From contig NZ_JACHCQ010000044.1 of assembly GCF_014205835.1 (NCBI RefSeq), positions 1 through 41,785 of the forward strand: a DNA stretch of 41,785 nt, read 5' to 3'. Under the pieces are notes generated by a model that saw only the letters and a list, made by a program, of their open reading frames with translations, was not told the DNA's origin and ran no database searches. The stretch is from Pedobacter sp. AK013. GTDB lineage: Bacteria > Bacteroidota > Bacteroidia > Sphingobacteriales > Sphingobacteriaceae. Shown piece after piece: positions 22,914-28,676 of this stretch (position 1 is its first letter; every line of letters starts with the position of its first letter). The position numbers and the translations under genes are program-made.

Positions 22914-23381
22914 TTATTTTTTTGCTGCCGGCTTTTTTACTGCTGCTTTTGCTTTCTTTTCAACTACTGGAGTTTCTTCAATTGCTTCAACTTTCTTCTT
23001 AACAGGTGCTTTCGGCTTTTTTACCTCGGCAGGTGCTGTTTCAGCCATAGCTTCTTTCTTCTTTGCAGGGGTCTTCGCAGCTTTAATTTCGGTAACCGGT
23101 GCTTCAATAATAGCTTCTTCTTTAACCTCTACTGCTGTGTTATGATTTTGTTGCAGGTAGTTTGCCAGGATCTGTCGTAAATATACCTCTGGTTTAGGCA
23201 TATTGATGATGGTTCCAGGTTCTTTATCCTGGGATTGTTTAATATAAGCCGATTTAATTTTGCCCCAATCTTTAGAGTAAAGTCTGATAAACATCTCTAC
23301 AAATTGTTCGTCTGTATATTTTTTAGGCAACCTGCCCAGCACTGCCTGAATTTTTTCTTCTTTTTTATGTAATACCGCCAT
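22914..23381 (-). CDS. protein with histone-H1-like Lys/Ala/Pro tail
   Basis: This 155-residue protein starts at ATG 23381 (MAVLHKKEEKIQ). The extension to 23399 uses a TTG that is the end of its promoter box. Residues 1-75 form a probable helical domain (IQAVLGRLPKKYTDEQFVEM and WGKIKSAYI) that I recall as conserved in Bacteroidota but without a known function. From about residue 85 the sequence is low-complexity: AKTPAKKK, KKPKAPVKKK and KKAKAAVKKPAAKK separated by acidic stretches. This resembles bacterial H1-like tails that bind nucleic acid. A nucleoid or RNA-binding role is inference. Confidence 0.7.
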   Translation of the reverse strand: MAVLHKKEEKIQAVLGRLPKKYTDEQFVEMFIRLYSKDWGKIKSAYIKQSQDKEPGTIINMPKPEVYLRQILANYLQQNHNTAVEVKEEAIIEAPVTEIKAAKTPAKKKEAMAETAPAEVKKPKAPVKKKVEAIEETPVVEKKAKAAVKKPAAKK

Positions 23382-23396
23382 CGATTTTATTTTGTA

Positions 23397-23404
23397 CAAA
23401 GATA
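23397..23404 (-). promoter_or_regulatory. -7 promoter box of the Lys-rich protein gene
   Basis: The minus strand reads TATCTTTG, an exact TAnnTTTG match, 15 bases before ATG 23381. It overlaps the TTG that would otherwise be read as an upstream start. Confidence 0.6.
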
Positions 23405-23477
23405 GCCGAATTTTGTCATTATCAGTTTTTTGCTTTTTTTGGCAAAATGGATAATCTAGCAGATCAAATTTGGTGGC

Positions 23478-23876
23478 CTAAATTGGGGTAGCCATTTCTG
23501 CTTCAGCCAATTCACTTCTTCTGTTTTTAACCAGGCGTTCGCGATGTTTTAATCCCCAATCTCTTAGTTCGTCAATTACTTTTTCAAGCGATTCACTATA
23601 AGGGGTAAGCTCGTAAGTTATAGTAACTGGAGTGGTAGAAAATACTCTCCTGACCACAAATTCATTTAATTCTAAATCTTTAAGTTCTTTCGATAATATT
23701 TTGGGCGTAATTTCTCCAAGTGATTTTTGGATCTCATTAAAACGCAGTGGTCCTTCTTGCAAGGAAATAATCAACGGAAGCTTCCACTTACCATTTAACA
23801 CATAGAGCGCATCCTTTACTGCATTTAAACTTGCTCTACAGGTTTCTAGATTACGGTGTTCTTTTCTTGGTCCCAT
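23478..23876 (-). CDS. HxlR-type winged-helix regulator
   Basis: This is a 132-residue regulator. ATG 23876 gives the normal family N-terminus (MGPRKEHRNLETCRASLNAV); a longer frame to 24077 would run through the promoter and the 56-residue gene. The HxlR core is clear: LNGKWKLPLIISLQEGPLRF, FNEIQKSLGEITPKILSKEL and the wing with VTITYELTPYSESL. The single Cys13 sits where thiol-sensing members (YodB/HypR type) carry theirs, so sensing quinones, aldehydes or oxidants is plausible but unproven. Its promoter contains a perfect palindrome, pointing to autoregulation. The SDR gene beyond the small Lys-rich gene is a candidate target. Confidence 0.9.
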   Translation of the reverse strand: MGPRKEHRNLETCRASLNAVKDALYVLNGKWKLPLIISLQEGPLRFNEIQKSLGEITPKILSKELKDLELNEFVVRRVFSTTPVTITYELTPYSESLEKVIDELRDWGLKHRERLVKNRRSELAEAEMATPI

Positions 23877-23880
23877 AATA

Positions 23881-23888
23881 CAAAGGTA
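23881..23888 (-). promoter_or_regulatory. -7 promoter box of the HxlR gene
   Basis: The minus strand reads TACCTTTG, an exact TAnnTTTG match, with four bases between it and ATG 23876. A leaderless mRNA is likely. No canonical -33 TTG is seen; the palindromes occupy that region. Confidence 0.55.
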
Positions 23889-23899
23889 TAAGGTTTCAT

Positions 23900-23933
23900 A
23901 AAGGATAGCACTATCCTTTGGGATATTAGTATC
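23900..23933. promoter_or_regulatory. candidate HxlR operator cluster
   Basis: AAAGGATAG-CA-CTATCCTTT at 23900-23919 is a perfect palindrome with 9-bp arms. GATA-TTAG-TATC at 23922-23933 is a second, related palindrome, and GGATAGT recurs at 23938-23944. The first lies between the -7 box and the expected -33 position of the HxlR promoter, where binding would block RNA polymerase. Confidence 0.6.
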
Positions 23934-23982
23934 TTTTGGATAGTAAAAACACCTGGGTTTGACTATTGTATAAAATAAGCGG

Positions 23983-24153
23983 TTACTTTTTCCATCCTTT
24001 CTGCATTTTTTTATAAGCCTTTTTACTGATTGTCGATTTCTTCTTCGATCTCGATTTTTTTTTCTTCTTTCGGGCATTAATATTGTTTACTAACGAGTTT
24101 TTAACACCCAGCTTATTCTTTTTCTTTTTCCCTTTTTTCTTTTCTTTCGCCAT
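23983..24153 (-). CDS. 56-residue Lys-rich basic protein, unknown function
   Basis: Read on the minus strand from ATG 24153 to TAA 23983, this gives 56 residues: 25 Lys, 2 Arg and a single acidic residue (Glu4). It starts MAKEKKKGKKKKNKLGVKNS and ends KKAYKKMQKGWKK. The middle (LVNNINARKK) and the patterned end argue for a real gene rather than chance low complexity, and I recall closely similar tiny proteins in other Bacteroidota. The composition is like ribosomal proteins or nucleic-acid-binding peptides. It lies between the HxlR regulator (same strand, downstream) and the divergent SDR gene. Function unknown. Confidence 0.75.
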   Translation of the reverse strand: MAKEKKKGKKKKNKLGVKNSLVNNINARKKKKKSRSKKKSTISKKAYKKMQKGWKK

Positions 24154-24273
24154 AACTAATTATTTACTGAATTAATTAACAGCAGATTGTGATTAAAAGT
24201 TCTGATAAAGCAATTGAGCTTTTTAACAAAGTAAATTGAGCCTTGAAGCAAAACTTTACCTTGATGATCGGCC

Positions 24274-24281
24274 TACCTTTG
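24274..24281 (+). promoter_or_regulatory. -7 promoter box of the SDR gene
   Basis: TACCTTTG is an exact TAnnTTTG match 20 bases before ATG 24302. It lies inside the frame that would begin at TTG 24236, so the shorter start is preferred. Confidence 0.55.
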
Positions 24282-24301
24282 ATTCTATAAAATTTAGAAA
24301 A

Positions 24302-25180
24302 ATGAAAAAAGTATGGTTTATAACAGGTAGCTCTCGTGGATTGGGACGTGACCTAACAGCACAAGTATTGGCAAAAGGCGATTTAGTTGCGGCAACAGCA
24401 AGAAATACAGCAGCTTTAAATGATCTTGTAGAAAAATACCCCGATCAGATTTTTCCGATCACTTTAGATGTTACCGATTACGATCAGGTGTATTTGGCAG
24501 TAGAATCGGCTGTAGCCCATTTTGGCAGGGTAGACGTTTTGGTTAACAATGCTGGTTTTGGTATTATTGGTGCTGCTGAGGCTTTTACCGAAGAGCAGGT
24601 GCGCAGCCAGTTGGAAACAAATTTATACGCACCGATCGAAATCACAAGGGCTGTACTGCCATTTATGCGCAAAGAACGTTCGGGTAGAATTCTTCAAATC
24701 AGCTCAGTTGGGGGGCGTGTAGGGAACGCCGGGCTAAGCATGTATCAAGCTGCTAAATTTGGCCTGAGTGGTTTTGCAGAAGCTTTAGCTAAAGAAGTAG
24801 CCGATTTAGGTATTTATGTGACCAGTATAGAGCCCGGTGGTTTTCGTACCGATTGGGCAGGCGATTCGATGTCGTATGCGCCTGAAATAGAAGGTTATGA
24901 AAAAACAGTTGGGCAAAGGAGCGATTTTTTCAGAAGCGGAAATTTTGTAGCGATGGGCGATCCAAAAAAGGCAGCAAAGGTGATGTTGGATCTGGTAGAA
25001 AGCCCTGAACCACCCACTCATTTGGTATTGGGAAGCGAGGCTTTCGGTTTGCTACAACAAGCTGATAGAGCCAGAACAGCCGAAATGGAAAAATGGATGT
25101 CGGTAAGTTTATCAACGGATCATGAAGAGGCAGAGAATTTCCTGGTAACTGATCTGGGTAAATCTTTTACCTCAAAATAA
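24302..25180 (+). CDS. short-chain dehydrogenase/reductase
   Basis: This is a 292-residue classical SDR using NAD(P)H. The cofactor loop is FITGSSRGLGRD (TGxxxGxG), followed by NNAGFG, catalytic Ser in ISSVGGRVG and the YxxxK pair in MYQAAKFGLSGF. The SRG after TG favours NADPH. The C-terminal 50 residues extend beyond the minimal fold, as in the group of SDRs found with AraC/HxlR regulators. The start at ATG 24302 sits after a TAnnTTTG box. An AraC-type regulator follows 81 bases downstream, with a palindrome between them. Substrate unknown. Confidence 0.9.
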   Translation: MKKVWFITGSSRGLGRDLTAQVLAKGDLVAATARNTAALNDLVEKYPDQIFPITLDVTDYDQVYLAVESAVAHFGRVDVLVNNAGFGIIGAAEAFTEEQVRSQLETNLYAPIEITRAVLPFMRKERSGRILQISSVGGRVGNAGLSMYQAAKFGLSGFAEALAKEVADLGIYVTSIEPGGFRTDWAGDSMSYAPEIEGYEKTVGQRSDFFRSGNFVAMGDPKKAAKVMLDLVESPEPPTHLVLGSEAFGLLQQADRARTAEMEKWMSVSLSTDHEEAENFLVTDLGKSFTSK

Positions 25181-25189
25181 TTTCGGTAC

Positions 25190-25227
25190 GTCATTCCCAT
25201 CAAGATCCCCGTGTGCATGGGAATGAC
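25190..25227. repeat. palindrome between SDR and AraC genes
   Basis: GTCATTCCCAT (25190-25200) and ATGGGAATGAC (25217-25227) are exact reverse complements. It starts nine bases after the SDR stop. It may stop SDR transcription or be a dispersed repeat of the GTCATTCCC type; no T-run follows. Confidence 0.6.
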
Positions 25228-25261
25228 CGCCTTTAAACATAATTTTATAAATTTGATCAAG

Positions 25262-26065
25262 ATGTCAAGCCAACAGAAACGACCCAATATCCTGTATTCG
25301 TGTTATGCCCAGAAAAGTAGTGAGGGCGAACAGTTTATTCCCAATCATTCTGTAGGACTGGTTATTGCCGGAACTTCTGAAATTTTTATTGGCGGAAAGA
25401 AATTCGTGTTTTCAGACGGCGATTTTCGTTTTTTCAGGCGGAATCAATTGGCCCGGTATACCAAATACCCGCCAGCAGGAGGAGAGTTTAAGTCGGTTAG
25501 CATTAACATCGACCAGGATATTCTGCATAACATTAGCAACGAATATGATCTGCACATGCAAAAGCCCAATCACGATATTAAAGGTCTGGCGTTAGAAGCC
25601 AACAGTCTTTTGAAAAATTATATCGATTCGTTATGGCCATATTTGAATGGAAACAACGGGTTTAATCAGGCTTTGATCGATTTAAAGGTTAAAGAAGCGG
25701 TAATGATTTTATTGCAGACCAACCCGGTACTAAAAGATGTACTTTTCGATTTTTCGGAACCTGGAAAAATAGATCTGGAAGCTTACATGAATGCCAATTA
25801 CAAATTCAATGTAGATATTAACCGTTTTGCTTATTTAACGGGAAGAAGCTTAGCCACATTTAAAAGGGATTTTGAGAAAATTTTTAACCTTTCGCCCAAC
25901 CGTTGGCTACAGAAAAAGCGCTTGAATGATGCCTATTATCTCTTAACCGAAAAAGGCTGGAAATCATCAGATGTGTACCTCGAAGTGGGTTTCAAAGATT
26001 TATCACACTTTTCTTTTGCGTTTAAAAAAGCTTATGGCATGGCGCCATCAAAGATAGGGGGGTAA
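25262..26065 (+). CDS. AraC family transcriptional regulator
   Basis: This is a 267-residue regulator from ATG 25262 (MSSQQKRPNILY); the longer GTG frame would translate the upstream palindrome. The N-terminal effector domain (about 1-155) has a cupin-like strand pattern (VIAGTSEIFIGGKKFVFSDG). The C-terminal AraC double helix-turn-helix (about 170-265) shows FAYLTGRSLATFKRDFEK and SDVYLEVGFKDLSHFSFAFK, ending with the usual YGMAPSKI. It is encoded directly after the SDR on the same strand and may control it. Confidence 0.9.
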   Translation: MSSQQKRPNILYSCYAQKSSEGEQFIPNHSVGLVIAGTSEIFIGGKKFVFSDGDFRFFRRNQLARYTKYPPAGGEFKSVSINIDQDILHNISNEYDLHMQKPNHDIKGLALEANSLLKNYIDSLWPYLNGNNGFNQALIDLKVKEAVMILLQTNPVLKDVLFDFSEPGKIDLEAYMNANYKFNVDINRFAYLTGRSLATFKRDFEKIFNLSPNRWLQKKRLNDAYYLLTEKGWKSSDVYLEVGFKDLSHFSFAFKKAYGMAPSKIGG

Positions 26066-26127
26066 TTTATGCTGTTTCCAAAATACTAAAAAGATTGTAT
26101 CATAAAGGCAATTTCTGAGCAGCTTTT

Positions 26128-26195
26128 GTCATGTTGATCTTGTCGAAACACCTTAAGGAGTAATTTAAAAGGTCCTTCGACAAGCTATCAATGAC
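26128..26195. repeat. imperfect palindrome, GTCATGTTGA type
   Basis: The left end GTCATGTTGATCTTGTCGAA pairs with TTCGACAAGCTATCAATGAC at the right, allowing small bulges. It resembles the TTGAGCGCAGT-type repeats seen again at 41633-41668. Confidence 0.55.
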
Positions 26196-26212
26196 AGATT
26201 TCTTAAGAAGGT

Positions 26213-26307
26213 CGTCATTGCGAGGCACTAAGCAATCTCAATGCACACGTTAGTAGCGATCGTTGTAAGATTGCTTCGTCGGCTGAAAAAGCCTTCTCGC
26301 AATGACG
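26213..26307. repeat. REP-like element, CGTCATTGCGAGG family
   Basis: Outer ends CGTCATTGCGAG and CTCGCAATGACG pair, and inner arms AAGCAATCT and AGATTGCTT pair again. This is a second palindromic family, distinct from CGTCATTTCGAGC but built on the same plan. Confidence 0.7.
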
Positions 26308-26420
26308 ATTCCTCGCGGCTTACAATACGATAAAAACCCTTATGTCACTTATATTGATTTTTATACAATAAATTAACCCTCAGGAATGACATATCTATAA
26401 TTTATGATATAACCTCGTTA

Positions 26421-26645
26421 CTAAACCTTTTTTGGAGGAAGATCAAATGCGATTGCTTCATGTTCGAAATGGCCGTTGTGTGCGCCATCGCAAAAAGGCT
26501 TGTTTTTAGATAAGCCGCAACGGCAGATCGAAAGTACTTCTCTACCTTGTAAGCCATAAGTATTTCCGTTTCTATCTACAATTTCGAAATCGCCCTCAAT
26601 TTTAACAGAGCCGTTGTTGTTAATGGTAAGTTTTGTTTTAGACAT
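26421..26645 (-). CDS. CDGSH-type iron-sulfur protein
   Basis: This is a 74-residue protein. The 2Fe-2S motif is complete: CRCGLSKNKPFCDGAH, three Cys and one His, near residues 42-57. The preceding ~38 residues (LTINNNGSVKIEGDFEIVD) form the short beta part usual in bacterial single-CDGSH proteins. It is likely a small cytoplasmic electron carrier or redox sensor; no partner is evident nearby. It has its own promoter box 18 bases upstream. Confidence 0.92.
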   Translation of the reverse strand: MSKTKLTINNNGSVKIEGDFEIVDRNGNTYGLQGREVLSICRCGLSKNKPFCDGAHNGHFEHEAIAFDLPPKKV

Positions 26646-26663
26646 GTATGTGTTAGTTTAGTA

Positions 26664-26671
26664 CAAAACTA
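26664..26671 (-). promoter_or_regulatory. -7 promoter box of the CDGSH gene
   Basis: The minus strand reads TAGTTTTG, an exact TAnnTTTG match, 18 bases before ATG 26645. No clear -33 TTG is seen. Confidence 0.5.
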
Positions 26672-26729
26672 AGGCATATAAACCGGAATTTTCGATCAGT
26701 CTTCTATTTAGAAACATTCTCTTGTATAC

Positions 26730-27413
26730 TTAAGCTTCTTTTTTAATCACGTAAGCAATCATATCTGTTCTGATCTCGAAACCCAGTTTTTGATAGAGTT
26801 TAATCGCGCCTTCATTATCATTTCTAACATGTAAAAAAGGTATTTCCGAACGGAGCAATATCCGCTTAATCTGCTCTTGTAAAATCTTAAAAGCATAACC
26901 CTTGCCTAAATGATCGGGATGGGTACAAACCGCACTTACTTCACGATAAGGGCTGGGATGAAATCGGTGTCCGGCCATGGCGGCCAATTTGCCATCAACA
27001 AATATACCCGTGTAATTGCTGAGTTCGATGGTTTTGGCTAAAAAAGGCCCTGGCTTGGTCAGCTCTACCAGGTCGATCATTTCTGTAACATGTTCCAGAT
27101 CAAGATCTGTTATTCCTGTTGCACCTGCAGTTGGTATTTCTTTGCCCCGAAAAATAAATTGAAACATGTTGATCTGGGTTAACAATTTCCATTTCTCAGG
27201 TATGTCAACAGGTGTTTTTGAGAAAAATACGAAAAGGCTCTCTGCCGGGCTGATCTGATGAAGGATGTTCAGATTTTCCTGCGAATTATCTTTTAAGCCT
27301 GCAAATGCAGTGATATCTTCATGATAATATTTTACCTCATCAAGGCCTTTTGCAATATGGCTATGTCCGGATGTTAAGGCATAATAAATTGGATTATCCA
27401 ATACGTGTTCCAT
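26730..27413 (-). CDS. GNAT family N-acetyltransferase (FR47-like)
   Basis: This is a 227-residue protein. The C-terminal half (about 125-225) is a GNAT fold: the strand EVSAVCTHPDHLGKGYAFKI carries the acetyl-CoA loop (HLGKGYA), and LHVRNDNEGAIKLYQKLGFE is the typical motif B. The N-terminal ~120 residues belong to the FR47-like type of substrate-binding half. It probably acetylates a small amine or amino acid derivative, substrate unknown. A TAnnTTTG box ends four bases before the ATG, suggesting leaderless translation. Confidence 0.87.
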   Translation of the reverse strand: MEHVLDNPIYYALTSGHSHIAKGLDEVKYYHEDITAFAGLKDNSQENLNILHQISPAESLFVFFSKTPVDIPEKWKLLTQINMFQFIFRGKEIPTAGATGITDLDLEHVTEMIDLVELTKPGPFLAKTIELSNYTGIFVDGKLAAMAGHRFHPSPYREVSAVCTHPDHLGKGYAFKILQEQIKRILLRSEIPFLHVRNDNEGAIKLYQKLGFEIRTDMIAYVIKKEA

Positions 27414-27417
27414 CCGG

Positions 27418-27425
27418 CAAAGATA
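27418..27425 (-). promoter_or_regulatory. -7 promoter box of the GNAT gene
   Basis: The minus strand reads TATCTTTG, an exact TAnnTTTG match, separated from ATG 27413 by four bases. The -33 element is not recognisable. Confidence 0.5.
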
Positions 27426-27502
27426 TCAAATGCTAAATCAGGGGGAGGTAATTTTATCTAAAGGAGTTAAATCTTGCCTCATAGTTTCTTAGAAAATTCA
27501 GT

Positions 27503-27754
27503 CTATACTCGAACTAAATCTTTCATAAACAAATAATCATCTTCGGAAAGGCTGAGGTCTTTCGCGATTTTCGAAATTAGACTATATATCTTATTGTCAA
27601 TTTCTATATCATACTCATACAACTGTGTTATAACTGTGTCGTAACAGAGGCCATATTCATGGTTAATTAAAAAATCATTTGCACTGTCTAGATCACGCTG
27701 AGGTAAACCCAGAATTTTAGCCCCCTCAATTAATGCCGCTAATTTCTTTTTCAT
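27503..27754 (-). CDS. small acidic protein, MafI-like immunity protein candidate
   Basis: This 83-residue protein, all helical by appearance, has net acidic character (NHEYGLCYDTVITQLYEYD). The pattern of the start (LIEGAKILGLPQRDLDSA) and of the middle resembles MafI-family immunity proteins of polymorphic toxin systems, recalled from memory and not searched. No toxin gene, Rhs core or secretion gene is adjacent, so if the family call is right this is an orphan immunity gene. It stands alone between a GNAT and a hydrolase gene, all on the minus strand. It could also be an unrelated small cytoplasmic protein. Confidence 0.5.
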   Translation of the reverse strand: MKKKLAALIEGAKILGLPQRDLDSANDFLINHEYGLCYDTVITQLYEYDIEIDNKIYSLISKIAKDLSLSEDDYLFMKDLVRV

Positions 27755-27793
27755 ATACCTACAGTTAATTTTTATGCAGATTAGCTTAAGACA

Positions 27794-28528
27794 CTAATTA
27801 TTTAAAAAAGTTTCTACCAGATGTGCGGTAATTTCAATTGTTTTGTCGCTTACATCCGGATTAAGATTCTCGCCGATCATAGCGCCGTGCACACCAGGCA
27901 AAATAACCAGTTGCGCATTTGTAATCAATCTCGACATTTTAACTACATGTTCGGGCCTGATCACATCCTTGTCAGCCACCATTAAAAGTGTATCGGAGGT
28001 AATTCCTTTCAGATCATCATCGCTTAGGTCGGTAAAATCGAGCATGCGCTGTTTGTCTTTTTCGAACATCGTCTGTAGTGCATTTTGATCTGGGTTTACT
28101 GCTAAAAAAGCTGTTTTCAGTGGCTCCGGCATATGGTCGATGGTTGCATCTCCAAAGCCATTATAAAAGCCGTCAATTAAGCCTTCGCGTCGATAATTGG
28201 CCGAAATAACAATGATTTTATTTACTACAGCCGGATGGTGAGCTGCTATATGTAAAGTTGTTGTTCCACCGTTACTGAAGCCCAGAAAATTGGCTTTTGT
28301 TATTTTTAGCTGATTTAATAAAGCGCTTACATCCTTTGCATCCTGTTCAAAAGATTCGGCCCCGTCACGGTCGCTGGTACGCCCATGTGCTTGAAGTTCT
28401 ACTGCAACTATTTTAGTTTTTTGAGCCAAAAAAGGAATTAACCTGCCAAAGGTTGATTGTATGGTTGAGCCGCCACCATGTATCAATACCAGCGGAATTT
28501 CTCCCTCACCGTAAATTTCATAGTACAT
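27794..28528 (-). CDS. alpha/beta hydrolase
   Basis: This is a 244-residue hydrolase. The oxyanion region is LVLIHGGGS, the nucleophile elbow is GFSNGG (Ser), the acid is Asp in MVADKDVI and the His is in LPGVHGAMI, so the catalytic triad is complete. The frame opens at ATG 28528 (MYYEIYGEG), which is unusually abrupt: the family normally has a short strand before this. Adding one base in the A-run near 28545 would join it to an upstream ATG at 28575 and give MEAYKKADMKKVNGIN ahead of MYYE. Substrate unknown; the esterase, lactonase and haloperoxidase-like groups all fit. Confidence 0.87.
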   Translation of the reverse strand: MYYEIYGEGEIPLVLIHGGGSTIQSTFGRLIPFLAQKTKIVAVELQAHGRTSDRDGAESFEQDAKDVSALLNQLKITKANFLGFSNGGTTTLHIAAHHPAVVNKIIVISANYRREGLIDGFYNGFGDATIDHMPEPLKTAFLAVNPDQNALQTMFEKDKQRMLDFTDLSDDDLKGITSDTLLMVADKDVIRPEHVVKMSRLITNAQLVILPGVHGAMIGENLNPDVSDKTIEITAHLVETFLNN

Positions 28529-28644
28529 GTTAATACCATTTACCTTTTCATATCTGCTTTTTTATATGCTTCCATCAGTTTTGGTTTAAAAAATTGCTAT
28601 ACAAATCTAAATAAGCCAGTGGATAATAAGGTGTTGATAACAGA

Positions 28645-28652
28645 CAAATTTA
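28645..28652 (-). promoter_or_regulatory. candidate -7 promoter box of the hydrolase gene
   Basis: The minus strand reads TAAATTTG, an exact TAnnTTTG match. Transcription would begin near 28638, upstream of both possible starts (28575 and 28528). Confidence 0.4.
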
Positions 28653-28676
28653 GGGTGGTTTGAGCCATTTGAAATA

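Larger units (their letters stand above)
26066..26420. other. gene-free region made of two palindromic repeats
   Basis: Nearly all of 26128-26307 is repeat sequence, listed separately. The rest shows no gene. Confidence 0.6.

Noticed and set aside
23877..24077. 67-residue N-terminal extension of the HxlR protein
   Set aside because: It runs through the promoter, the palindromes and the end of the 56-residue gene, and HxlR proteins normally start as at ATG 23876.
25211..25261. GTG start for the AraC protein
   Set aside because: The extra residues translate the GTCATTCCC palindrome; ATG 25262 gives a normal N-terminus.
27503..27754. Antitoxin of a type II toxin-antitoxin pair
   Set aside because: No partner gene overlaps or follows within 30 bases, and there is no DNA-binding motif.
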